Positions 37,276-45,019 of a DNA stretch of 64,000 nt are shown here, in pieces. The position numbers and the translations under genes were made by a program. The DNA is from Proteobacteria bacterium CAG:495 (lineage in GTDB: Bacteria; Pseudomonadota; Alphaproteobacteria; RF32; CAG-239), in NCBI GenBank assembly GCA_000432275.1, contig HF995302.1:1-64000 (forward strand), in the 5' to 3' direction. The notes under the pieces were generated by a model. That model made no database searches, was not told the origin of the DNA, and saw only the letters and a program-made list of their open reading frames with translations. Within the stretch, counting starts at the first letter, position 1. Every line of letters starts with the position of its first letter.

Positions 37276-38076
37276 ATGACAGAAGTATTATTCAATGGAC
37301 ATGCCGGCCGGCTTGAAGGCCGTTATCATCAGAGTGAAAATCCTTCCGCTCCGATTGCTTTAATTTTGCATCCCCATCCGCAGTACGGCGGCACGATGAA
37401 CAATAAGGTGGTATACACGTTGTTCAGTTGTTTCCAAAACCTTGGCTTTTCGGTTTTGCGTTTCAATTTTCGCAGCGTAGGCCGTTCACAGGGAAATTTT
37501 GAAGACGGTCCCGGCGAGTTGTCGGATGCGACAGTCGCATTGGATTGGCTGCAGTCGGTTAACCCCGAAGCCCGCCAGTGCTGGATTGCCGGATATTCTT
37601 TCGGTGCCTGGATTGGATTGCAACTGCTGATGCGTCGTCCTGACATTAATAATTTTATTGCGGTATCGCCTCCCGCCAATGAAAAAGACTTTTCGTTTTT
37701 GGCGCCGTGTCCCACTTCCGGGCTTATTACGCAAGGGTGCGTTGACGAAATCGTAACCCCTTCAAGCGTTACGACATTGGTCAAGCGCCTTAATACGCAG
37801 CGTAATGTGTCGGTTGACTATGCGATGATTGAGGATGCCGACCATATGTATAATAATCACTTGGTAGATTTATACAAGATTGTGGGCAATTACGTCATTG
37901 ATGCAATGAAGAAAAAGACCCCGGCCAAAAAACGCCGCGGCCGCCGGAAAAAAGTCGAAATGCAGGAAGAGCAGGAAATCCTGTTGCTCGGCAACGAAAA
38001 TGAAGATATTGATACCGATGAAGACTTTGAAGACGACGTTGATAACGATATCCTCGATGATGAAGATGAAGAATAA
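37276..38076 (+). CDS. Alpha/beta hydrolase with charged C-terminal tail
   Basis: A 266-residue COG2945-like hydrolase. LILHPHPQYGGTMNNKVV and FRSVGRSQG precede the nucleophile elbow GYSFGAW (Ser). D in CVDEIVTP and H in DADHMYNN complete the triad. The last 50 residues form a Lys/Arg block (KKKTPAKKRRGRRKK) followed by a stretch of Asp/Glu, which the family core lacks. The ATG at 37276 is where homology begins; an upstream start would overlap cysE. Confidence 0.82.
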   Translation: MTEVLFNGHAGRLEGRYHQSENPSAPIALILHPHPQYGGTMNNKVVYTLFSCFQNLGFSVLRFNFRSVGRSQGNFEDGPGELSDATVALDWLQSVNPEARQCWIAGYSFGAWIGLQLLMRRPDINNFIAVSPPANEKDFSFLAPCPTSGLITQGCVDEIVTPSSVTTLVKRLNTQRNVSVDYAMIEDADHMYNNHLVDLYKIVGNYVIDAMKKKTPAKKRRGRRKKVEMQEEQEILLLGNENEDIDTDEDFEDDVDNDILDDEDEE

Positions 38077-38093
38077 TCTGCCCTGAAATCACA

Positions 38094-38127
38094 AAAATGC
38101 AGTGTATAACGCACTGCATTTTTTTTG
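38094..38127 (+). terminator. Hydrolase-gene terminator
   Basis: ATGCAGTG/CACTGCAT hairpin with a TTTTTTTT tail. Confidence 0.9.
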
Positions 38128-38195
38128 AACAAATCTTTGATAATTGTCGTTGAAAGCAATTTAAAATCCCTTATAGGGAAGAAAATATGTTGACG

Positions 38196-38226
38196 AAAAA
38201 AGCTCCTCAAACGAGAAGCTTTTTGT
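38196..38226 (-). terminator. Terminator of the sspB operon
   Basis: AAAGCTTCTC/GAGGAGCTTT on the minus strand with a T-rich tail, 11 bp after the ribbon-helix-helix stop. Confidence 0.8.
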
Positions 38227-38236
38227 TTGCATAAAA

Positions 38237-38446
38237 TTAAATTTGTTTTTTTAGTTCTTTTAGGATGTAGACGCGTATGGCGCTGGAAAGGTTTTCTTGT
38301 TCACGAACCGCGTCAATTTCCGTTACCAGTTGATTGATGCTCATATCCTTTTGCCGAGCCAGTTCTTTCAGTTCGTCAAAAAATTCGTCTTCCAGAGAAA
38401 TGCTGGTTGAGTGGCGGTTGGCAATAATAACGGATTGTTTACGCAT
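38237..38446 (-). CDS. Ribbon-helix-helix domain protein
   Basis: A 69-residue protein of the alphaproteobacterial RHH_4 type. The opening strand and helices read KQSVIIANRHSTSISLEDEFFDEL in effect; SINQLVTEIDAVREQ and the terminal SSAIRVYILKELK match the family. Probably a DNA-binding dimer. It overlaps the sspB end by 8 bp, so the two are co-translated; this neighbour pairing is common in Alphaproteobacteria. The ATG at 38446 is where the family begins. Confidence 0.85.
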   Translation of the reverse strand: MRKQSVIIANRHSTSISLEDEFFDELKELARQKDMSINQLVTEIDAVREQENLSSAIRVYILKELKKQI

Positions 38447-38918
38447 TTTTCTTCTTACGGAAAGCGTCAATATCAATGATGGTCGCAGAAGCAGGAGCTT
38501 TGGGTTGCTCTTTCTGCATAATCGGTTCTTCGTCAATCGTGTCGCTCAGACTCATATCTCCGCTGTTAAAGCTGAGACCGAACTTTGCGTAGGGGTCGGC
38601 AAAGTAAGTGATTGCGTCATAGGGGATACGCAGGGTTTGAGGAATGCCGCCGAAACTTAAGTCGACTTCAAAGTAAGTCTCGCCGACCATCAAATTTGCA
38701 AACTGGTGTTGCAATACGATAGTCATCTCATCGGGATATTGATTGAGCAGCTGAGCCGAAAGTCTCGCCGCAGGATGAGCTGTTTTGAATGTAATGTAAA
38801 AGTGGTGTTCACCCGGTAGTCCTTCGTCCGCAGCGATTTTCAAAGCCTCAATCACAACATGTTTGAGAGCTTTTTCAACCAGCTTGTCGTAGTTTATGTC
38901 TAATTCATCATTCAGCAT
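38439..38918 (-). CDS. sspB: ClpXP adaptor SspB (alpha type)
   Basis: A 159-residue adaptor that binds ssrA-tagged proteins and delivers them to ClpXP. LVEKALKHVVIEALK begins the fold; HFYITFKTAHP, LLNQYPDEMTIVLQHQF and IPYDAITYFADPYAKFGL are alpha-type SspB motifs. A short tail ends in DIDAFRKKKNA, where the ClpX-binding peptide is expected. The ATG at 38918 has GAAGG at good spacing; the ATG at 38933 (five residues longer) lacks a ribosome site. It lies just downstream of ssrA with no terminator between. Confidence 0.92.
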   Translation of the reverse strand: MLNDELDINYDKLVEKALKHVVIEALKIAADEGLPGEHHFYITFKTAHPAARLSAQLLNQYPDEMTIVLQHQFANLMVGETYFEVDLSFGGIPQTLRIPYDAITYFADPYAKFGLSFNSGDMSLSDTIDEEPIMQKEQPKAPASATIIDIDAFRKKKNA

Positions 38919-38956
38919 TGGGACAACCTTCATTTATAAAATTAAGCGGGCCGTTC

Positions 38957-39364
38957 TGTTGATAGGTGGCCCAGACCCCACTCACAGCTATCCAAAGCCG
39001 TAAGGATTTAAGTTTGTTGCGACTACAACTAAGCAGCCATTGCAACAGGAGCTACGTTATTATCGTTAGCATTCATTTAAATTTGAACCGATAACGGTGG
39101 TATCTCACCGAACACGACATACCTGTCTTTACTGTACCTTGTCAATCCTGTTTCACCCCCATAAGAGGAATTAAGACATTTGAGATTGGCTTCCAAAACC
39201 GGCTCAATTTCGGCAGAGAATGTACCATTGGCACAAAATGCAGAAATTAAACAACCGCGACCAATAACTCAAATAACTTATGGTGGAGGTGCTGGGTACT
39301 GCCCCCAGGTCCAAAACACCTATTTCACAGAGCCTCTAGTGTCATAGTCAGATTGCTCTGACAA
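38957..39364 (-). ncRNA. ssrA: Permuted two-piece tmRNA
   Basis: This is a circularly permuted tmRNA gene of the alphaproteobacterial type. The acceptor piece comes first and ends CACCTCCACCA (CCA at 39283-39281), with a T-arm stem CTGGG/CCCAG. After an intervening segment the coding piece begins GGGGGTG (39160), which pairs with CACCTCC. The tag frame (39070-39029) encodes ANDNNVAPVAMAA and a stop, giving tag AANDNNVAPVAMAA with the charged alanine. CACCTAT near the 3' end pairs with ATAGGTG of the acceptor piece. It rescues stalled ribosomes. The acceptor-piece 5' boundary is approximate. Confidence 0.92.
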
Positions 39365-39370
39365 TCTGTT

Positions 39371-39398
39371 ATTATAAGCAAGAATATTAAAAATTCAA
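39371..39398 (-). promoter_or_regulatory. ssrA promoter
   Basis: Minus strand TTGAAT, a 16-bp spacer and TATAAT, placing the transcript start near 39364. Confidence 0.65.
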
Positions 39399-39508
39399 GA
39401 TATAAGATTGCCTATAACATTTTTGTTGCATTTGCCCGTAAATTTTATATGCTACATCCATCTCTTTGAAATTATTAACATTAGTATTAATTTAACATCT
39501 TATTTTGT

Positions 39509-40435
39509 ATGGAACAGAACAATTTTAAACGTAAGAAAAATCTGACTAATTTGTTGAGTGAGGAAAGCCAGGCGCAAATTCTGATTGAATTGTCGATTCA
39601 TCGGCGAGTATCGGAGTTTCATAGCAAAGTGGCGGTTCAGAAGTTTTTTGTAAACATAGAGGTTTTATTCTATGTTGAGGCTTTTCTTGGAGCTGCCGAG
39701 GTTGAATGGACGCTGCGCCATGCCGAACGCTATGATATCAAAATATTCCTTTTTGCCGCGCGGTTTTATAAAGACACCCAAATGGCTGTAGACTTGTTTA
39801 TTGGCCTCAAACGTTTGGATATTATCAAAAATTTTATTTCCAGCGATGAGTTGGTAAATGCTGAGGCTTGGGATGTTTTGAAAAAACTGGGTAAGGTTGA
39901 GGTTTTGGGATATCACGGGCGTTTTGAGGAATTAAAAAAGATGAATACGTCAGAAGCCAGAGCGGTTTTAAAACAGTTTAAGCGGGTTGATGATTTAATC
40001 GAGCTGCAAGCTTACGAAGAGCTCGTCTGGCTTGAAAAAGGGGTTGAATATTTAGTCGATTCCGGGAAGTGGAAAATGGTATATTTTGCCCACGAAAAAG
40101 GAATGACATACCACGGAAAGAGCCTGCTGAATGTATTGCTTGAGGCGCATCAGGAAGATTTTCTTTATAACCAAAACGAAAAAGAGTTTTTGTTGAAGAA
40201 TAAAAAACTGCGGCCGTTTATCAAACACCGGGACTATGAAGCTTTGGCTGACAATGCATTCTATGAAGCCGTTGACTGGGAGGTCTTTCTGACCATAATG
40301 CCGTCTAAGGCCGGTAAGATTTTTGAACACGCGGTTGATGCCGAAAACTGGAATTTTCTGGCCAAGCATCACAAACGGTGGCTGTTGTTCAAAAACGGAC
40401 AGTATTCTTTGTGGTTAAACAGTTTTTTTAAGTAA
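39509..40435 (+). CDS. Helical protein of unknown function
   Basis: A 308-residue soluble, almost all-helical protein, AT-rich, with regularly spaced Trp and short helix pairs suggestive of an alpha-solenoid. No signal peptide, Cys pair or catalytic motif is seen. The leader lacks a Shine-Dalgarno sequence. It resembles the protein at 40874 in length, composition and opening (a Lys-rich start, then SEE/SED). Both may be paralogues of a lineage-specific family. Function is unknown. Confidence 0.6.
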   Translation: MEQNNFKRKKNLTNLLSEESQAQILIELSIHRRVSEFHSKVAVQKFFVNIEVLFYVEAFLGAAEVEWTLRHAERYDIKIFLFAARFYKDTQMAVDLFIGLKRLDIIKNFISSDELVNAEAWDVLKKLGKVEVLGYHGRFEELKKMNTSEARAVLKQFKRVDDLIELQAYEELVWLEKGVEYLVDSGKWKMVYFAHEKGMTYHGKSLLNVLLEAHQEDFLYNQNEKEFLLKNKKLRPFIKHRDYEALADNAFYEAVDWEVFLTIMPSKAGKIFEHAVDAENWNFLAKHHKRWLLFKNGQYSLWLNSFFK

Positions 40436-40452
40436 AAAAACTGACGGTTTTT

Positions 40453-40489
40453 AAAATCGAAGCCTGTTATGGCTTCGATTTTTTTTTGC
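40453..40489 (+). terminator. Terminator
   Basis: AAAATCGAAGCC/GGCTTCGATTTT hairpin with a T run of at least eight. Confidence 0.92.
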
Positions 40490-40579
40490 CATAATTTTGT
40501 TGCAATCGGGCTTAATTAACTTTACAATCCCCTTATTCGAATCAATTTTTATAGTAATAATTTTTAAATTAGTACAAGT

Positions 40580-40855
40580 ATGAATAAAAAAGAACTGTTG
40601 TCGTTGTTGCCGGAGGAAGAGAAGTTCTCTTTGCTGGAAGAATTGTTGTCTCGTTTTGAGGTCTCTGTAGGATATCAGGCTGATCAGAAAAAAATTTATC
40701 TGGTTTTAAGCCGAAGCGGTAAGGTTGATATGATACATCTGCTCCCTGTAGACAGCTGCCGAACGGTAAAGCTGATGATTCACTGCCTCGGGTTGGAAAA
40801 AACTTTTGACATATGTAGCAGAAGCTTTCCGCAATTAGTAAAATTTATATCATAA
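40580..40855 (+). CDS. Small protein of unknown function
   Basis: A 91-residue soluble protein with an N-terminal acidic helix (LSLLPEEEKFSLLEELLSRF) and a beta-rich middle. Three Cys lie in the last third. No ribosome site precedes the ATG. It is 18 bp ahead of the 295-residue gene on the same strand and probably co-transcribed. No family recognised. Confidence 0.55.
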   Translation: MNKKELLSLLPEEEKFSLLEELLSRFEVSVGYQADQKKIYLVLSRSGKVDMIHLLPVDSCRTVKLMIHCLGLEKTFDICSRSFPQLVKFIS

Positions 40856-40873
40856 ATCCAAAATCCTAATATT

Positions 40874-41761
40874 ATGAATCGCAAAAAGATGCTTAAGTGC
40901 ATTACCTCTGAAGATGAGGAATGCATCCTTATGAACCTTATCTGCGGCAAAAATCTGCATCAGCTGATGATTTGCCTGAATACTGGTTATTGCATTACGC
41001 CCCGTGTGCTTCAGTTTATGGTGGAGCTGGGATGGAACAAAGAAGTAAAAGCTTTTTTGGAGAAAAGTTCTTTCGACTATTTTGAAAACGACGAAAAAAG
41101 GTTGGCTGAGTGGATAATCGCTTTTCTTGACGAAGAAGCGGCGTACGCATTGTTCAAGCGTTGCCATTGGGACAATAATTTTCTTTGCTGTATCAGCAAT
41201 GAATGTTTTATTCGTCATCAAGATTGGGACTGTTGCTTTAAATATAAGCGCTGGGAAGTTCTGATAGAACAAGGCCAGTTCGGGTGGATACCAATGGAGG
41301 AAAACGTCTCGGAATGGGGACCTGTGTTGGCCCAAAGAGGGTGCTTTGAGGTGCTGTATAGCAGAAATCAGCTTTCTTTCATTGCCGAATACGGCAAAAA
41401 GGATGATGCGCTCAAATTTCTCACCGACAAGGGAGAATGGCAGGCGATTTACCTGCATGCAAAAGTTCTTTTTGGAAGCGAAGACGAGTTATGGCCTTAT
41501 CTGTATAAGCAGGGCGTCGTAAAATATATGTACGGATTTTACGGAGGAAAAAAGTTTTTGATCCAAAACAAGGCATTTGATCTTTTTGTTCAAAACAAAA
41601 ACTGGACATATTTAAGCAAGGTCCATGCGGACGCTTCTCTTATTGATTGGGATGATTTCTATAAGCAAGATGCCGAAAAATGCATTAAATATGCCACAGC
41701 ATACAGGTTGAAAAGTTTTTTGAGGCGAAAAGGATATTGGTTTCGCACCTTGATTTGCTGA
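40874..41761 (+). CDS. Helical protein of unknown function
   Basis: A 295-residue soluble, helical protein rich in Trp, Cys and aromatic residues. Repeated units such as LAEWIIAFLDEEAAYALFKRCHW and VLIEQGQFGWI-type turns suggest a solenoid related to the protein at 39509. No signal peptide. No known domain. A terminator follows. The leader lacks a Shine-Dalgarno sequence, like its neighbours. Confidence 0.6.
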   Translation: MNRKKMLKCITSEDEECILMNLICGKNLHQLMICLNTGYCITPRVLQFMVELGWNKEVKAFLEKSSFDYFENDEKRLAEWIIAFLDEEAAYALFKRCHWDNNFLCCISNECFIRHQDWDCCFKYKRWEVLIEQGQFGWIPMEENVSEWGPVLAQRGCFEVLYSRNQLSFIAEYGKKDDALKFLTDKGEWQAIYLHAKVLFGSEDELWPYLYKQGVVKYMYGFYGGKKFLIQNKAFDLFVQNKNWTYLSKVHADASLIDWDDFYKQDAEKCIKYATAYRLKSFLRRKGYWFRTLIC

Positions 41762-41783
41762 TTTTATCCTGATGTGTTAAAAG

Positions 41784-41811
41784 AGCTGGGGATTAACCTC
41801 AGCTTTTTTTG
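41784..41811 (+). terminator. Terminator
   Basis: AGCTGGGG/CCTCAGCT hairpin with TTTTTTT, about 20 bp after the 295-residue gene and before folA. Confidence 0.85.
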
Positions 41812-41856
41812 TATGCCGGCAAATATTTTGCTATGATGCCGGCAAGGAGAAACAAA

Positions 41857-42426
41857 ATGACAAAAATTGCAATATGGTGTCGTCATAACGGGGATAATAT
41901 TATCGGTATCGGTTCGGACATTCCCTGGAATATTCCTTCGGATGTGAGAAAATATCAAAAAATTATTGCCGGACAGCCTCTGGTTATGGGGCGAACGACT
42001 TATGAGAGCATTCCGCCGGAAACGTTGTCGCAAGCGGAGGTATATGTTTTAAGCGCAAATCGTGAATACGAAACAGCCAATCCGGAACGCCACCGTGTTA
42101 TAACCGACATTCGGAAATTTAAGGATTTTGACGGAAACCTGTATATTTGCGGCGGTGCCGGGGTTTATGAGGCGTTTATGACGCTTTCGCCCAAGCTGCT
42201 GCCGGATATTGTTGTCGACTGTGTGTATGACGGCCCGTTGCAGAAACTTGACGGTGGGCCCGTTCATATAACGCCATGTATCGAGCTGTTGGCCAAAAAA
42301 TATTTTAAAATAGCCGAAGGACAGACGCAGGACAATGTAGCCAATCATCTTTATGTCAAACGCGGAGATTTTGTTGACCAGTCGGTTCTCAGGCACATTC
42401 TTTCAATTATAGAACAGCCAAACTAA
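41857..42426 (+). CDS. folA: Dihydrofolate reductase
   Basis: A 189-residue enzyme reducing dihydrofolate to tetrahydrofolate. NIIGIGSDIPWNIPSDVRKY is the substrate-loop region, with the catalytic acid Asp in IPSDV. VMGRTTYESIP and ICGGAGVYEAF are NADPH contacts. The ATG at 41857 follows AAGGAGA; the upstream in-frame starts add foreign residues. It converges with thyX. Organisms that use ThyX make tetrahydrofolate directly, so folA here may be kept at low activity; that is inference. Confidence 0.9.
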   Translation: MTKIAIWCRHNGDNIIGIGSDIPWNIPSDVRKYQKIIAGQPLVMGRTTYESIPPETLSQAEVYVLSANREYETANPERHRVITDIRKFKDFDGNLYICGGAGVYEAFMTLSPKLLPDIVVDCVYDGPLQKLDGGPVHITPCIELLAKKYFKIAEGQTQDNVANHLYVKRGDFVDQSVLRHILSIIEQPN

Positions 42427-42431
42427 AAAGT

Positions 42432-42461
42432 AAGCCCCGCGTCGGCGGGGCTGTTTTTTTT
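42432..42461. terminator. folA/thyX convergent terminator
   Basis: AGCCCCGC/GCGGGGCT hairpin followed by TTTTTTT. Confidence 0.88.
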
Positions 42462-42464
42462 ATT

Positions 42465-43142
42465 CTATTCTGCGGCAATCTTTTCAGACAGGCTGTTTTC
42501 TTCGTCATAAGGAATATCATCAAAAACAACCGGAATTTTAGCTTTAAATTCCTTGAGCAGTATTTTCATCAGCTGTTGAATGCTCGGGTGAGCTGCCGGT
42601 GCGGCGCGCAGTTTCAAAATGTGACGCCACTCTCTGAGGTTCGCAGTCATAATTACGTCCGCTTTAATGGAATGGGGCAGGAGCATCCGCAGCTGATCGG
42701 GTTTGCAACCCAAGGCTGCCATGGCATTGTAGTTCTTTTCAATGGTTTCCATTGTATTGAGCCATAATTTGTATTCCGGGGTGCCTTCGACAATGTTGCA
42801 GGGTTTTATGACCGAAATCTCACTGCCGAATTTTCCTTTTGAATAATTGCAGTATCTGGTGCTCTCAATCGCAAAGGAGGCGTGGCGGTGGCGGGTAATG
42901 TCTTTATAAAAGCCTAGGTCGCACACAAATTTGACGGTAATGTTGTAGTGCTCAATCATCGCCGTATGGTCAAGCTCAATCAGTTTGTTAATCATTTTTA
43001 CGGCAGAGGAGCAGTCTTCGCTGATGTTTCCTTCGCTTTTATAGCAGTTGCGGGCACACAGTTCAATGTGCTTCAGGATTGTTTCGCCGTCCAAAGGTGT
43101 AAGGACTTCCACGCGGGGAGCAACAATTTTAACCATTTTCAT
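42465..43142 (-). CDS. thyX: Flavin-dependent thymidylate synthase
   Basis: A 225-residue FAD enzyme that methylates dUMP. The ThyX motif is RHRHASFAIESTRY (RHRx7S type). LPHSIKADVIMTANLREWRHILKLR-type C-terminal helices bind FAD and dUMP. It faces folA and lies near dut, which supplies dUMP. No thyA is present in the window. Confidence 0.94.
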   Translation of the reverse strand: MKMVKIVAPRVEVLTPLDGETILKHIELCARNCYKSEGNISEDCSSAVKMINKLIELDHTAMIEHYNITVKFVCDLGFYKDITRHRHASFAIESTRYCNYSKGKFGSEISVIKPCNIVEGTPEYKLWLNTMETIEKNYNAMAALGCKPDQLRMLLPHSIKADVIMTANLREWRHILKLRAAPAAHPSIQQLMKILLKEFKAKIPVVFDDIPYDEENSLSEKIAAE

Positions 43143-43299
43143 AGCCTTTCTTGATAAAACTTTATCTAAAAGGTAATGCTTTTACCCGCCCTTGTCTATT
43201 TTTAAAGCGGGACTGTGGAAAACGATTTTAACGCTGGAGAAATAAGGCTTTTGCCGCTAATCTGAGACTAAATGACAACTTTTTTTGCAGAGAAGACCG

Positions 43300-43776
43300 A
43301 TGATTGAGACCGTAAATACGATTGTAAAGTTCACCAAAATGGAGCATTATGTTGAAAATCCCGCCAACCTCAGCTATGCGACGCCTGATGCCGCTTGTTT
43401 TGACATTTGTGCAGCCATTTCGGAGCCGGTGGTTCTCCGTCCCGGAGAGCATGCCGGAATCCCGACGGCGGTAAAGCTGGCTCCGGAGAATCCGATTTGG
43501 TTCAGAGTAAATTCGCGCAGCGGTTTGGCGATAAAGCACGGAATCATTACCATTGCTGGGATAATAGATACGGATTACCGGGGAGAACTCATTATCGGTC
43601 TCCTGAATACTAATCCGGCCGGCGAAAAGGCTTATATAATTAATCCCGGAGACAAAATCGCTCAGGTTGAGGTTCCTTTTCCGTACAAAGCCGTGTTTGA
43701 AGAAGTGAGCAACGAAGAGTTTGAAAGCTATGCTACCTGCCGCGGCGAAAGCGGCTTCGGCTCGACCGGACGTTAA
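43300..43776 (+). CDS. dut: dUTP diphosphatase
   Basis: A 158-residue trimeric dUTPase that makes dUMP for ThyX. SRSGLAIKHGI, IAGIIDTDYRGELIIGLLN, GDKIAQVEV and the terminal RGESGFGSTGR are motifs 2-5. The ATG at 43300 fits the family; an in-frame TTG 15 bp upstream is less likely. It is divergent from thyX. Confidence 0.95.
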   Translation: MIETVNTIVKFTKMEHYVENPANLSYATPDAACFDICAAISEPVVLRPGEHAGIPTAVKLAPENPIWFRVNSRSGLAIKHGIITIAGIIDTDYRGELIIGLLNTNPAGEKAYIINPGDKIAQVEVPFPYKAVFEEVSNEEFESYATCRGESGFGSTGR

Positions 43777-43786
43777 ACTGACGAAC

Positions 43787-43828
43787 AAAAAAGCGCTTCG
43801 GACGTTGGTCTGAAGCGCTTTTCCTTTT
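43787..43828. terminator. dut terminator
   Basis: AAGCGCTTCGGAC pairs with GTCTGAAGCGCTT around GTTG, with one G-U pair, then TTTCCTTTT. Confidence 0.88.
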
Positions 43829-43854
43829 AGAGATTTTCAAAACATTCATAATTC

Positions 43855-44232
43855 TTAATTCATTTTTTTATAACCCACAAAATCGCCCAACACAATGTTT
43901 CTTTCATAGGAAACTCCTTCCCATGAGAAAGATTCTGTTGCCTTACAGCTGAAATATTTGCTGTTGTTGATGTGGTTGAATTCCCCGTTGTGAAAAGTAT
44001 ATATCAAAGAAGTTTCTTCTTTGGACTTTCCGCCTTGGCGCCGTACCGGAATGACAATGGCCGGATAAACGATGCCGGGAACAAATACTAAGCATTTTTG
44101 GTTAAATTCCAAAAGGCTTGCGGTCAATTGCACATTTTTCTTATACGTAAACCCGCTCTCTCGTGCGAATTTGCCCAACGCAGCTTTAATATGTGCCAAA
44201 TCAAGCTGCTGTTCAGGGATTACTTGTGTCAT
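43855..44232 (-). CDS. Protein of unknown function
   Basis: A 125-residue soluble, beta-rich basic protein without signal peptide. LIYTFHNGEFNHINNSKYFSCKATESFSW-type strands make up its second half. No family recognised. The leader lacks a Shine-Dalgarno sequence. A gap of about 200 bp with two hairpins separates it from the next unknown gene. Confidence 0.5.
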   Translation of the reverse strand: MTQVIPEQQLDLAHIKAALGKFARESGFTYKKNVQLTASLLEFNQKCLVFVPGIVYPAIVIPVRRQGGKSKEETSLIYTFHNGEFNHINNSKYFSCKATESFSWEGVSYERNIVLGDFVGYKKMN

Positions 44233-44324
44233 AGTTTAAGTTTTATTATAGGAATACTAATAATTTTCATAGCATAAAGTACACAATTTAGACGAAATGT
44301 CAAATATTTTCTCAATAAAAAAAA

Positions 44325-44350
44325 GGTCTTGGAAACTTCCAAGACCCTTT
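44325..44350 (-). terminator. Terminator, minus strand
   Basis: GGTCTTGG/CCAAGACC hairpin with TTTTTTTT on the minus strand, about 80 bp after the gene at 44431. Confidence 0.82.
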
Positions 44351-44380
44351 AGAGTATTAGATTGTGTTTTTTTCGGTATC

Positions 44381-44416
44381 CGACGGAAGTTATGATTCAC
44401 ATCAGAACTTCCGTCG
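44381..44416. repeat. Perfect 11-bp inverted repeat
   Basis: CGACGGAAGTT and AACTTCCGTCG flank a 14-nt loop in the 3' region of the gene at 44431. There is no T tract, so it is not a terminator by itself. Confidence 0.8.
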
Positions 44417-44430
44417 CAAAAGGTTGGATG

Positions 44431-44862
44431 TCATTCCGCTGTTTCTTCGGCAACTGCATTTTCAATCGCCTGTCGGTTCGAAACAGCCTTCGTTTTCTTT
44501 GGAGATGCATTGTATTCGCCTTTAAGCGGCATACAGGCGGCATCTTTTTCAGACACGAACTTCAAATACTTTTTTCTTTTGGAATCTTTTTTCGATGCCA
44601 AATTGATGACCCAGCCGGAAATTCCGTTATAAATTGCGGGGCACGCCATATGGTCTGTCTTTCCTTTGTTTGAGCTGAAAAGCGTTACGCAGTATGGCGA
44701 GGGAACCGCTTTTATGATAATTCCCCTGGGTTCGCAATAAGCGGTAAATTTTTCCGCAATATGTTGCTGAACGCCGTTAAGACTGTTTACATCAACACGA
44801 ACTTCGCATTTGTTAAAAAAGTTCTGAACTTTTTTAACGTCAATTGTTCCAAATGTATTCAT
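44431..44862 (-). CDS. Protein of unknown function
   Basis: A 143-residue soluble basic protein. The middle (CEPRGIIIKAVPSPYCVTLF) is beta-rich; the tail is Ala/Glu-rich. No family or signal peptide is recognised. Its leader lacks a Shine-Dalgarno sequence and holds an inverted repeat at 44872-44897. Confidence 0.5.
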   Translation of the reverse strand: MNTFGTIDVKKVQNFFNKCEVRVDVNSLNGVQQHIAEKFTAYCEPRGIIIKAVPSPYCVTLFSSNKGKTDHMACPAIYNGISGWVINLASKKDSKRKKYLKFVSEKDAACMPLKGEYNASPKKTKAVSNRQAIENAVAEETAE

Positions 44863-44871
44863 AAGAATAAA

Positions 44872-44897
44872 ATTAATGGCACCACGTGCCGGTTAAT
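44872..44897. promoter_or_regulatory. Operator-like dyad
   Basis: ATTAA-GGCAC-CAC-GTGCC-TTAAT dyad lies 10 bp upstream of the start at 44862. It could bind a dimeric regulator or cap the 5' end of the message. Confidence 0.4.
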
Positions 44898-45019
44898 AGA
44901 TAATTTTTAAGTAATTTATTTATGATTTTTCTATCAAAACATAAATAGATTAACTTTGCAAGTGAAAAATGACAAAAATTTGTCAAAAGTATATAGTATG
45001 TTATTATTTTTGTGCGGTG

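Noticed and set aside
40568..40574. ATTAGTA as a shared promoter motif before orphan genes
   Set aside because: It occurs near four orphan starts but at different distances and orientations in AT-rich DNA, so chance is sufficient.
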